From positions 248,001 through 312,000 of the forward strand of contig NZ_BJDI01000001.1 of NCBI RefSeq assembly GCF_005405065.1: DNA of 64,000 nt. Reading direction: 5' to 3'. Shown in pieces: positions 35,622-44,461 of this stretch. The DNA comes from Lactiplantibacillus nangangensis. Its GTDB lineage: Bacteria > Bacillota > Bacilli > Lactobacillales > Lactobacillaceae. The notes below the pieces were generated by a model. That model made no database searches and was not told the origin of the DNA. It was given only the letters and a program-made list of their open reading frames with translations. The translations under genes and the position numbers were made by a program. Numbering within the stretch: position 1 is the stretch's first letter; the number at the start of each line of letters is the position of its first letter.

Positions 35622-36488
35622 ATGAATTTTCGAAGAATTGAATGGATTTTCGTCATGGCGTTCGTCGTGCTCGATATTTTCCTGATTTACATGTTCGTTC
35701 AAACGAGCTCAGACGATTCGAGTACCAAATCGTCGAGTGATACGGCGACGACCGTCATTCGTGAAATGCGCGATGATAATATTAGTTTTAGTGATCCGAG
35801 CAGCAAAGAGGGCACGGGTTACTATATTGCTGGAAATAATGACAGTGGCTTAAAACAACATTTAGGTCAGTTAACTGAACAGACGGCGCGGCTCGTCACT
35901 AGCAGTAAATTGACGAGTACTTTGCACACGACGATGGCCGTGGATAAGGATAAACCGCAAGTGGATCTCGATGCGTTCGTGAAACAAAGTGTGAACGTGA
36001 TTCATGGCGATCAGTATGTTTATTCAGCCGCATTGTCGTCGGCCGGTGATTATGTGTACATCCAGAAAGTGGCGGATGGTGAAATTTTAACCGCGACTGG
36101 TCAGTTACATTTAATCGTGAATAAGAATCAACAATTGGTCAGCTACACGCAGTCTTACGTGAGTGATGTGAAGACCTTGCGTGAAAAAGCGGTCACCATC
36201 AGCGAAAAGAAAGCGTTAGTGGCGCTCTACCAATATAACCAAGTGTCGAATAACTCACGGATCGTTTGGAGCAAGCTCGGTTATTCGCGGCTATTGAAAT
36301 TGAAGGATAGCAGCGTTTATGTGCCGACTTGGATCTTTGCGGTGCGCAGTAAAAATAGTTCCAACTACAGCATTCATCGCATCAACGCCTTCACAGGGGC
36401 TGCGATGAAGAACGGTAGCACGGAAACGACCGCGGATGCCGCTAGTGTCGAGAGTAGCACCGTGGGGATGATTTGGCAGCAACAATAA
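35622..36488 (+). CDS. walI: WalK regulator WalI (YycI)
   Basis: A 288-residue protein with one N-terminal TM helix (IEWIFVMAFVVLDIFLIYMF) and an outer YycI domain (QQLVSYTQSYVSDVKTLREK, then VPTWIFAVRS). It partners WalH. AAGGGGG lies upstream, 13 bp after walH. It is followed by a terminator, so the operon is walRKHI with walJ separate or read-through. Confidence 0.92.
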   Translation: MNFRRIEWIFVMAFVVLDIFLIYMFVQTSSDDSSTKSSSDTATTVIREMRDDNISFSDPSSKEGTGYYIAGNNDSGLKQHLGQLTEQTARLVTSSKLTSTLHTTMAVDKDKPQVDLDAFVKQSVNVIHGDQYVYSAALSSAGDYVYIQKVADGEILTATGQLHLIVNKNQQLVSYTQSYVSDVKTLREKAVTISEKKALVALYQYNQVSNNSRIVWSKLGYSRLLKLKDSSVYVPTWIFAVRSKNSSNYSIHRINAFTGAAMKNGSTETTADAASVESSTVGMIWQQQ

Positions 36489-36501
36489 GGCTTTGTTCGA
36501 A

Positions 36502-36536
36502 GACGTCTGGGATTTTGAGTTCCGGGCGTTTTTTTA
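36502..36536 (+). terminator. terminator after walI
   Basis: ACGTCTGGGA and TTCCGGGCGT form a stem using G-U pairs, followed by seven Ts. Confidence 0.75.
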
Positions 36537-36650
36537 TTAGCCGAAACTAGGTTAGTTTGCTTGGGGGTCGCAGTCTTGCACTCTAGGCCTAAAAGCGTGT
36601 ATCATAACAACGGTAGTAGCTGAATTTCAGAGATGGGAAGAACCTAAATA

Positions 36651-37466
36651 ATGGTATTAAAATTAGCAACAGATCAAATGCAAGTTAGCGTGTTAGCTTC
36701 TGGGAGTACCGGAAACGTGACTTATATTGAAACACCTGAACATAAAGTGTTGGTCGATGCCGGATTGAGCGGTAAGAAAATCGCGAACCTGATGAGTTCG
36801 ATTGGGCGCGACATTAATGAAGTGGACAGTTTGTTTGTGACCCATGAACATACTGACCATTGTCATTCAGCCGGTATTTTAGCGCGTAAGTATGGCTTGG
36901 ACGTTTATGCGAACCAAGGGACTTGGGATGCAATGTCGAGTCGCATCGGCAACGTGCCAGCTGAATTAAAACACGTCTTTGATCCCGATACCACGTTAGG
37001 TTTAGGTGACTTGGATATTGAATCGTTCAGTGTGTCGCACGATGCCGCTGAACCGCAATTTTATGAATTGCACCACGCTGGTAAATCCTTCGTCATTATC
37101 ACGGATACGGGTTACGTGTCTGAACACGTTGAAGGGGTCATTAGCAACGCGGATGGGTATTTATTTGAATGTAATCATGATTTGGAAATGCTGCGGATGG
37201 GCCGCTATCCATGGCCGCTAAAACAGCGAATCCTCAGTGATGAAGGTCATTTATCCAATGAGGATAGCGCAAATGCGTTGATGGACGTGATCGGTCAGCG
37301 GACGAAGCGGATTTATTTAGGCCATCGGAGTCAGGATAATAATATGAAGACGTTAGCCCATTTAACGGTCGCTTCAATGATGAAAGAACACGATTTTGGG
37401 GTTGAACATGATTTCCAACTCTATGATACTGATCCTGAAACAGCAACCAAATTAGTGACCCTTTAG
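36651..37466 (+). CDS. walJ: WalJ (YycJ/VicX) metallo-beta-lactamase-fold nuclease
   Basis: A 271-residue MBL-fold protein, a 5'-3' exonuclease family linked to DNA repair, conserved beside walRK. Metal ligands are THEHTDHCHSAG, DTGYVSEH and the late LGHRSQDNN. The start ATG 36651 has a weak, distant GGAAG; ATG 36678 (MQVSVLASGSTGN) is an alternative that would match many homologues. Confidence 0.9.
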   Translation: MVLKLATDQMQVSVLASGSTGNVTYIETPEHKVLVDAGLSGKKIANLMSSIGRDINEVDSLFVTHEHTDHCHSAGILARKYGLDVYANQGTWDAMSSRIGNVPAELKHVFDPDTTLGLGDLDIESFSVSHDAAEPQFYELHHAGKSFVIITDTGYVSEHVEGVISNADGYLFECNHDLEMLRMGRYPWPLKQRILSDEGHLSNEDSANALMDVIGQRTKRIYLGHRSQDNNMKTLAHLTVASMMKEHDFGVEHDFQLYDTDPETATKLVTL

Positions 37467-37550
37467 AGACGATTTAACAGAGATTAAACTGTTCAGTCAT
37501 AGAAAAATCACACTTTTTAGCTAAACTTAACTTAAAACTTAGTACTCAGT

Positions 37551-37582
37551 AGGGAGGGATCGCGTTTCGACGCGAAATTATG
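37551..37582 (+). promoter_or_regulatory. htrA ribosome-binding site bridged by a UUCG-loop hairpin
   Basis: AGGGAGGGA (37551-37559) is 20 nt from the ATG at 37580, too far for normal initiation. The interval is a perfect hairpin TCGCGT-TTCG-ACGCGA (37560-37575) plus AATT. Folding would bring the Shine-Dalgarno to within about 4 nt of the start. Confidence 0.6.
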
Positions 37583-38842
37583 GCAAATAATTCATTAGTT
37601 AAAGTCGCTGTAACCGCGCTTGTTGCCGGTTTGTTAGGTGGCGGTGTGGCTTACGGTGGCATCAATTATCTTAGCAATAATAATGTCACGACATCTTCAA
37701 CCAGTGTGCCAACAGGATCCAACAAATCAGGGTCAACGGGGACTACTAACGTGAAGGTCAATGTCAGTTCCCAAGCCACAAAAGTCTTTAAGGATAATAA
37801 AGCGGCGGTAGTCTCGGTCATCAACTTGCAAAAGCAAAGTACCACTAGTGGTTGGAGCGGTATTTTGGGTGGCGATGACGGCTCATCGGATGATAGTTCG
37901 AGCTCCAGTTCTTCTAGCAATAGTAAGCTCCAGGAATATAGCGAAGGTTCCGGCCTGATCTATAAGAAGAGTGGTAACGTGGCCTATATCGTCACGAATA
38001 ACCACGTGGTCAGCGGGTCAAACGCGGTTCAAGTCATTATGAGTAATGGGACCAAGGTAGCTGCTAAGCTGGTTGGGACCGACTCGGTGACCGACTTAGC
38101 CGTCTTGAAGATCAATTCCGCTAAAGTGACGAAGACCGCTAGTTTCGGTAACTCTGATAATATCGAAGTTGGTGAAACGGCCTTGGCTATTGGCTCACCT
38201 TTAGGCTCAAACTACGCCACAACCTTAACGGAAGGGATCATTTCCGCGAAGAAACGGACGGTTGCGACGACAAACACCTCTGGTCAACAAACCGGTTATG
38301 CGACGGTTATCCAAACCGATACGGCGATTAACCCCGGAAACTCTGGTGGGCCGTTATTCAATTTAGCCGGCCAAGTTGTTGGGATCAACTCGATGAAGCT
38401 CTCGTCTGATAGTTCTGGGACTAGTGTTGAAGGGATGGGCTTTGCTATTCCAAGTAACGAAGTTGTTAAGATTATCAACGAGTTAGTTGCGAATGGTGAA
38501 GTTGTTCGGCCAGCGCTGGGTGTGGCGACGTATGATCTTGGTAATATCTCGTCTAGTGATCGTAAGTCAGTGTTGAAGCTGCCAACGAGCGTCTCTAAAG
38601 GGGTCGTTATCATGAAGACCTATAGTGGTTCACCAGCTAAGGCCGCTGGGTTATCGAAGTATGATGTAATCACTGAGCTAGGCGGTAAGAAGATTACGAG
38701 CTTAGCAACCTTGCGGACGGCGTTATATGATCACAAGGTCAATGATACGGTTACCGTGAAGTACTATCATAATGGATCGTTGAAGACGACAAATATGAAG
38801 CTAACGGAAACGACCAAAACGTTAAATAAACAAGCCAAGTAA
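37580..38842 (+). CDS. htrA: membrane-anchored serine protease HtrA (DegP-like)
   Basis: A 420-residue surface quality-control protease. An N-terminal TM anchor (VKVAVTALVAGLLGGGVAYG) and a Ser/Thr/Gly-rich low-complexity linker (residues ~35-115, including a SSDDSSSSSSSS stretch) lead to the trypsin-like domain: IVTNNHVVSG (His), TDLAVLKI (Asp), NPGNSGGPLF (Ser). A single PDZ domain occupies residues ~300-405. Own leader with an unusual bridged ribosome-binding site. Conserved downstream of walJ. Confidence 0.96.
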   Translation: MANNSLVKVAVTALVAGLLGGGVAYGGINYLSNNNVTTSSTSVPTGSNKSGSTGTTNVKVNVSSQATKVFKDNKAAVVSVINLQKQSTTSGWSGILGGDDGSSDDSSSSSSSSNSKLQEYSEGSGLIYKKSGNVAYIVTNNHVVSGSNAVQVIMSNGTKVAAKLVGTDSVTDLAVLKINSAKVTKTASFGNSDNIEVGETALAIGSPLGSNYATTLTEGIISAKKRTVATTNTSGQQTGYATVIQTDTAINPGNSGGPLFNLAGQVVGINSMKLSSDSSGTSVEGMGFAIPSNEVVKIINELVANGEVVRPALGVATYDLGNISSSDRKSVLKLPTSVSKGVVIMKTYSGSPAKAAGLSKYDVITELGGKKITSLATLRTALYDHKVNDTVTVKYYHNGSLKTTNMKLTETTKTLNKQAK

Positions 38843-38857
38843 AAATGAGGCTTTCAT

Positions 38858-38896
38858 AAGAGTGTTAAGATGCAATCGCGTCTTAACGCTCTTTTT
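38858..38896 (+). terminator. terminator after htrA
   Basis: AAGAGTGTTAAGATGC (38858-38873) and GCGTCTTAACGCTCTTTTT (38878-38896): a long stem plus T-run. Confidence 0.88.
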
Positions 38897-39040
38897 GTGT
38901 CAAAATTGGAAAACCCGAAGAAACGAGTTTCAAAACAGACTGTCAGGGGGATTTCACCGTTTTCTGGTTGCGAGAATCCGAACGAAGTCGCACGCGTCAC
39001 GCTGAACCATTTTTTGCCAGTGAAGGCGATGGGGGATAAA

Positions 39041-39354
39041 TGTGCATAACTTCGGGGATAACTTTTGTGGTAGGTTGTGGTAACTTATTAACAAGCGTCA
39101 GTCCGGCAATGCGGCTTGTTCAAAAGTTATCCACAGCGAGTGCTTTTGGCTGTGGACGAAATTTTTAAAATTTATTTTAATTACTGCCGATTGTTGATAT
39201 AATGGGATTTGTAACCGGCGTCTACGAACAAATGTTGCTGTGGAAAACTGTGGATAAGTCCGGATGAACTTGACAAAAAGGGTCTAAATAAATGTTGTGG
39301 CAAACATACGTTCAACACAACATATAGAAAACGGAGTTATGCACCTGTGGATAA
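39041..39354. other. DnaA-box cluster with AT-rich segment
   Basis: Consensus boxes (TTATNCACA or its complement) occur at 39041-39049, 39127-39135, 39249-39257 and 39346-39354, with a one-mismatch box at 39337-39345. An A/T-only-like stretch lies at about 39163-39183, and a -10-like TATAAT at 39199-39204. It sits in the 545-bp gap between htrA and rlmH, which otherwise holds no gene. It may titrate DnaA or regulate rlmH, or be an origin relic. Confidence 0.7.
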
Positions 39355-39387
39355 CTTTGTTGATAACTTGTGCAAAGGTGGTAAATT

Positions 39388-39867
39388 ATGAACATCAAAA
39401 TTATCTGTGTCGGAAAATTAAAGGAAAAATACTTCAAACAGGGGATTGCGGAATATGCGAAACGGATGAGTAAATTTGCAAAATTCCAAATTGTGGAGGT
39501 TCCCGATGAAAAGGCCCCTGAGTCATTAAGTAACGCAGAGATGGCTAATGTGATGGCAAAAGAAGGTGAACGCATCCTAGACAAGATCAAGGATCGTGAT
39601 TACGTGTATGCGTTGGCGATTTTGGGGAAAGAACGCTCAAGTGAAGAATTTGCGGCTGAAATCGATAAGTTAACGACCTATGGACACAGCGACATCGACT
39701 TTGTGATTGGTGGCTCGTTGGGATTAGCACCGGAAGTCTTGAAGCGCGCTGATACGCAGATTTCATTTGGCCGCTTTACGTTGCCTCATCAGTTGATGCG
39801 GTTGGTGCTGACGGAACAGGTTTATCGGGCGTTTATGATTAATATTGGGTCTCCGTATCACAAGTAA
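39388..39867 (+). CDS. rlmH: 23S rRNA pseudouridine-1915 N3-methyltransferase RlmH
   Basis: A 159-residue SPOUT methyltransferase. It starts [20 protein letters not shown]; the SAM-binding knot is [14 protein letters not shown] and it ends [19 protein letters not shown]. Exactly the family length. AAAGGTGG precedes the ATG. A usual origin-proximal gene in Firmicutes and the last core gene before the CRISPR accessory region. Confidence 0.97.
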   Translation: MNIKIICVGKLKEKYFKQGIAEYAKRMSKFAKFQIVEVPDEKAPESLSNAEMANVMAKEGERILDKIKDRDYVYALAILGKERSSEEFAAEIDKLTTYGHSDIDFVIGGSLGLAPEVLKRADTQISFGRFTLPHQLMRLVLTEQVYRAFMINIGSPYHK

Positions 39868-39903
39868 TACAGATTTAACAAATTCAAGTGTGATAAAATA
39901 ACT

Positions 39904-39993
39904 TAATTCCCCACGTTTGTGGGGGTGATCCAATAGTTTTAAGTAGTGTACGGCATACAGTGCTGTATCTCCCTACATATGTGGGGGTGATTT
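39904..39993 (+). CRISPR. relic CRISPR: two degenerate repeats, one spacer
   Basis: Repeat-like units at 39904-39931 (TTCCCCACGTTTGTGGGGGT within) and about 39965-39993 (TCCCTACATATGTGGGGGTG within) start 61 bp apart, the exact period of the intact arrays. The stem CCCCAC/GTGGGG is fully paired in the first, unlike the main arrays. About 5.7 kb before cas3. Confidence 0.75.
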
Positions 39994-40047
39994 TTCGGTT
40001 AAATGTGTGTGTAATGCGATAAGAGTTCTTTTATTCATGAAAAATGG

Positions 40048-40094
40048 AAAGACTTATCTAAATTCTACCAATTTGAATTTAGATAAGTCTTTTT
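40048..40094. terminator. strong bidirectional terminator
   Basis: AAAGACTTATCTAAATTC and GAATTTAGATAAGTCTTT form an 18-bp perfect stem with a 9-nt loop, A-run on one side and T-run on the other. Confidence 0.88.
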
Positions 40095-40600
40095 ATTTCT
40101 AGTCGGTTTTTTTGACATGTACGGAAATACGCGAAATGTCTAGTTATCTAATAAAAAGTGCAAACTATTTTCTTGGTTGTCCAAGGCATTAAATGCACCA
40201 AGTACACGACGATTACTATAATTGCCAGAGTATTCAATAAAACACATAGGCACTACTAAAATTGAGTCTAAGTGTGACGGATGATTTTGGCTGGAAGATA
40301 GAATAATTTGAAATGTACATCATAATACTATGTTTATCCCCGTCCTGTGAGGGTATAGTATATTTCTTAAATTGAATAAGATTGTAGGTGATTTCACTCG
40401 ATAAATGGCAATTATTAACCAAGTAATTGTGGCTATCAATTTAGTTTAAAAAGAATCTATTTGGTGCTTCTTTATAAAATTTCGACGACAGTATGTTGGT
40501 GAAGTCAAAAAGAGGTTTGTTGGGTTAGATGCATATCGTCAGTTGAATTTTACCATGTAAATTAATATCACATTCCGAGTAATGTACACTTCTAAATACT
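40095..40600. other. gene-free A+T-rich interval
   Basis: No supported gene. A 35-codon minus-strand frame ending at about 40143 (CFIEYSGNYSNRRVLGAFNA within) may be the tail of a decayed gene of unknown family. No promoter is proposed. Confidence 0.4.
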
Positions 40601-40694
40601 ATGTTTTAAAATTTTTGTGGTATACTGGTACAGAACTGCTCATATAATCACTGAATACTTTATAAGGGGATGTTTCAAAGTATTGTTTAGTCAA

Positions 40695-41762
40695 ATGTTG
40701 ATCAAAAATATAATTACAGAAAAATTTGATGAATTATTAAAATATAGATTTATAGAGTATTTAAATCCTAGGGAATGGGCTATATTAACGTGGATTTTTA
40801 TAATACTTTTCGCGATGATGTTTCATTCTAACTTACGTAGCAGTTTATTGGATATTCTAAAATCAATTAGAGGGTTGATAATACAACCAGTGTTCATTGT
40901 ATTTTTTATATATCAGCTTATGTTGATGTTTGGTGCATGTTACTTTCATGTACAAGGAATTACTGTATCAGCAATGAAAGATTATCTGATACTATTCTTC
41001 TTTACAGTTGTACCGTTTTTAACAAAGGTAAAATTTAATATGTTTTGGAGAGCCTTAATTCAGAGCGTTGGTTTTGGTGCATTCGTTCAGTTCCTTTTAT
41101 CTACCTATACGTTTTCGTATGTTTGGGAATTTATACTAGTTCCTGTAACAACTATTATAGCTATAGTTGGTATTCAAGCAGAACATGAGAATTCAGTGCA
41201 AGTTGCAAAGATTTTAAATAGCGTATTAGGTGTCATTGGTATATTTTTCATTGTACATGCGGGATATTGTCTTATTAGTGATATTAAAATAACTTTTCAG
41301 CCAATTTTTTGGGAAGGGTATGTAATCGAACCAGTTACGTGGTTGGCAAATATTCCCTTAGTAATTTTGGCAATACCAATGGTTCAGTTTGATGTTATTG
41401 ATAATTTTCGGATTAAGAAGAAAAATATTTTTCGACTTCTAGGACATTCAATTAGTTTTATAGTTATAAGATTTTTTTATTTTGAGCTTGTGATATTGAA
41501 TGTCCGACGTTATGTCTTACACACGCACTTCGGAGGACTTGTTCAAAGTAGAATCCAAATTAGTTTAAAACAAGGTGTTTCAGAACGTCAAGCAAAAATG
41601 GTGCAACATCTCTACCAATACATGTTAGCCCCGCGCACGGACTATCCTGAGAAAAAACGCATAATTCCAATTAGGATAGAATGCCGAGAGATAGATGAAA
41701 ATGATTTTAAAATTCCTGTATATGAAATATCTAATTTATTGGACGAATATAAATTTAATTAA
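40695..41762 (+). CDS. multi-pass membrane protein, unknown function
   Basis: About 355 residues from ATG 40695; the frame is open from 40617 and TTG 40683 is another start, as none has a clear ribosome-binding site. Eight or so hydrophobic helices (AILTWIFIILFAMMF, LIIQPVFIVFFIYQL, YLILFFFTVVPFL, EFILVPVTTIIAIVGI, VLGVIGIFFIVHAGY and others) are followed by a ~90-residue soluble tail. The family is not recognised. Low G+C like its surroundings. The next gene (DUF2971) lies on the same strand, suggesting a defence or stress pair. Confidence 0.7.
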   Translation: MLIKNIITEKFDELLKYRFIEYLNPREWAILTWIFIILFAMMFHSNLRSSLLDILKSIRGLIIQPVFIVFFIYQLMLMFGACYFHVQGITVSAMKDYLILFFFTVVPFLTKVKFNMFWRALIQSVGFGAFVQFLLSTYTFSYVWEFILVPVTTIIAIVGIQAEHENSVQVAKILNSVLGVIGIFFIVHAGYCLISDIKITFQPIFWEGYVIEPVTWLANIPLVILAIPMVQFDVIDNFRIKKKNIFRLLGHSISFIVIRFFYFELVILNVRRYVLHTHFGGLVQSRIQISLKQGVSERQAKMVQHLYQYMLAPRTDYPEKKRIIPIRIECREIDENDFKIPVYEISNLLDEYKFN

Positions 41763-41940
41763 ATGGGATAGATAGCAAAGATAGAACTTAGGCATGATAC
41801 GGATTACTATATTCCAAATAAGTTGCACCACAAGTATATTGATAGATTGTCAGATTGAACCTTAATGGGTATGGGATTCCGTATTATAGGTGGTAAGAAA
41901 TCGGTTACGTATAGTTATAAAAATATTGAAGGTGTTTTTT

Positions 41941-42765
41941 ATGTCGTTGTATCACTATACAAGTGTTGATGTACTGGCGAGTATCTTAAAAAATAATGCA
42001 ATTCGTTTCAGTTCTTTGAGTCGTATGGATGATCCTGATGAAGTCCAAACTGTAGATTTTGATAATATTGGACGATTTTTGTATGCTTCTTGTTGGACTA
42101 ATATCAAAGATGAATCTATTCCCCAATGGAGTATGTATTCAAATGGAATGAAAGGGGTCAGAATTGAATTATCGGATGAACGTCCAAATTGTATTTTTCA
42201 AGTAGAAAAGAGACGTGATGATAATGGTAATTTGATGGAAGTGATGCCATTATTATTTGACTCCAAAGAGTATACAGTTAGTCCGCCATATATTCCGCAA
42301 TTAATTAAGATGAAATATACTGATGATATGGAAAAATTATTTCCAAAAGTATATATTCGTACGGAAACTGCTACAGGGTATGAAGAAAGCATTATGCTAA
42401 ATGATATAGGAAAATATAAGAGAAATGCCTGGTCATTTCAACACGAGGTTCGGTTTGTTTTCACTGCTGTACCATGGGAAAGAACAAAAGAGTTAATAAA
42501 GTTACAGGAAAATCTGCTGCATAACTTTAGTGGAGGATTAAATCCAGGCGATGCAGGATATGAATCAGACACCCCTATTAACAGATTAAGACTAATAGCT
42601 GATAAAAGTTTCATGGATGTTCCACTAAGCGATAATGTGACTTTCAAAATAGTTGCTGGTCCTAAGTGTAGTGATGGTCAGTTGGAACTTTTACAGCTCT
42701 TAAAAGAAAAGTACTCACGTATTGAAAGTGTCAAAATTAGTAAGTTAATGGGACACATTGTATAG
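41941..42765 (+). CDS. DUF2971-family protein
   Basis: 274 residues. The N-terminus reads SLYHYTSVDVLASILKNNAI then RFSSLSRMDDPDE, the hallmark of DUF2971, followed by SCWTNIKDESIPQWSMYSNG and AWSFQHEVRFVF. The H-Y-T start and the L-x-x-IL-x-N-x-IR pattern recall ADP-ribosyltransferase-fold families such as DarT; this is inference only. Start ATG 41941 with AAGGTG; longer in-frame starts lack it. Same strand as the membrane protein, 178 bp later, beside the CRISPR locus. Confidence 0.75.
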   Translation: MSLYHYTSVDVLASILKNNAIRFSSLSRMDDPDEVQTVDFDNIGRFLYASCWTNIKDESIPQWSMYSNGMKGVRIELSDERPNCIFQVEKRRDDNGNLMEVMPLLFDSKEYTVSPPYIPQLIKMKYTDDMEKLFPKVYIRTETATGYEESIMLNDIGKYKRNAWSFQHEVRFVFTAVPWERTKELIKLQENLLHNFSGGLNPGDAGYESDTPINRLRLIADKSFMDVPLSDNVTFKIVAGPKCSDGQLELLQLLKEKYSRIESVKISKLMGHIV

Positions 42766-43213
42766 ATATACTGTAACAGACTGATTTCATACAATATGGA
42801 GAGCTTGATTTCGAGTGAATCAGAAAATAGTGCCGTGATTGATGGCTGTCCAATTAGCTATTATGACAATGTAGATATTCAAGAGGTTATCTTCGTTAGC
42901 GCTTTATACCAATGATAATGAAGTTGCGGTGTGGCGCAATCATTATATTAGCTTGTGTGATTCGTGAACGGAGCGTATTTTGCATTTGTAGTGATTTAAT
43001 TGATGAACTGAACGTAGCAATGGTACGATTTTAGAATTAAAAAGTGTATGATCAAATTGCACGCAGATGATGTCAGAAGTTGCCGCAATAGAAGTTTTAA
43101 TTAAGTTGAAGAGCGTTGAACCAGCAGTGTCACGTAAATTGATCATTTTTGTTACGATTAATTGCATGTTCTGACTCAATTCGCTTTTTCGTGGACAAAT
43201 TTGCATTTGTATA

Positions 43214-43545
43214 ACTTTGAATTGATGCATCATCGTGATTCAGAATATGTCACGTTTATAGATGATGTTATGGGCGGAGCAGGTTCTAGCAAGCCAAGCG
43301 TATGCCTATCTTGATTTACAAGAAGATAAGATACACTTATGATTTCGGTGACGGTTGGGAACATAAGATTACCTTTAAATATATGCTGACTTTTGCTGAG
43401 GTTAAAGCGGTTCAAGTTCCCAGTTTTTTCGTGGAGTCGGGGTGCCAATTGTACTAAAGGATGGCTAAGCTGCCGAATTTGCATTACCGTTTGATTGCCA
43501 AGATTTGAATGATCAATTAGCTCTGTGGTCCTATACGGGCGAATA
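43214..43545 (+). pseudogene. decayed pRiA4b ORF-3-like gene
   Basis: One frame reads YDFGDGWEHKITFK, the signature of the plasmid pRiA4b ORF-3-like family; then, after a stop and frame changes, pieces such as ALPFDCQDLNDQLALWSYTG. Several disruptions show it is non-functional. The preceding 430 bp (42766-43213) shows only broken coding-like fragments. Confidence 0.55.
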
Positions 43546-43844
43546 ACTAATTCGTTCAGACAATTTAGGGTTGATGTCGAAACTTGATTAGAATGAGGCT
43601 AAAAAGGTGAATGCGTGTTGTGTTAAGTCCGTCTTGACGAACTTTTTTTATCGAGTTACTTTCCGATTTCTATGATTCATTACATTTGATGAGTGGTATT
43701 AAATGTCGATTTATTCATCGTATAGATGGTCATCGTCTGAGGGGGGACCGACTAAGCTGCTTTTGGTGATAAACTTATCTAATCGGAAGTCATTACGTGC
43801 TAGGAGCTTTCGTGAAGGGGCATTAGTTGCGCCAGTATAGCAAT

Positions 43845-44217
43845 TCAAGTGTTTCGGCGAAAGGTGTTAAAAGTAATTTTCTTTACTTGTGATAGTGCAC
43901 CAGGCGTATATCCATGGCCTTGTGCGCTTGGATGAAGGCCATACGCTAGTTCGGCAGATATTTGGTTATCAATGAAATTCCAAATAGCGATATTACCGAT
44001 GGGGTGGTCTTGTTTTCGGGAATAATGGCCCATGAAAAACTAGTGAGACTGTTGCCGACAATAATTTTTATAAGATGTTCTTGGGTATCCTGAATCGAAA
44101 TTCAAGTAGCCTGCCTTCCGCGGTAGCGATTTTTAAGTCAGTTCGATAGTTATGATAAAAGGATAAATCCGATTATTTTGGTGTGCATAATAGGACTGTG
44201 GGGATAGCAGTCATCAT
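43845..44217 (-). pseudogene. decayed GNAT acetyltransferase gene
   Basis: Minus-strand pieces resemble a RimJ/RimL-type GNAT: TAIPTVLLCTP, LKIATAEGRL and a longer IGNIAIWNFIDNQISAELAY followed by GLHPSAQGHGY (the usual acetyl-CoA loop start). Frames are broken and the C-terminal part is missing. The rest of 43546-44461 shows no gene. Confidence 0.55.
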
Positions 44218-44461
44218 GAGTTCCCTCTTTTTGAGTTATATTCTCCACTAAATTATGACTATGTCCAATGTGAGTGTTGGAATTAGAGGTTGGGTATTTT
44301 TATCGGTCCTGTACGGCAATTTTATGTGTTGTAAATTTGTTCATTGTTAAAGGCAAATTGCTGCTGTATGCTTGAAATGTGGTCTGAAGGTCAGGATGCA
44401 AGTTAATGTAATTTATTGATGTTGAAGATTGAAAATGCCGTTATATCAACGAATTTTTAGT

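Noticed and set aside
39041-39354. Calling the DnaA-box cluster the chromosome's oriC
   Set aside because: No dnaA/dnaN beside it, and other functions of DnaA clusters are common; kept as a finding only.
40143-40231. Tail of a transposase gene
   Set aside because: The 35-codon frame has no transposase motif and no terminal inverted repeats are seen nearby.
42943-43484. Two minus-strand frames (96 and 84 codons)
   Set aside because: Antisense to decayed plus-strand coding pieces; no ribosome-binding site or family.
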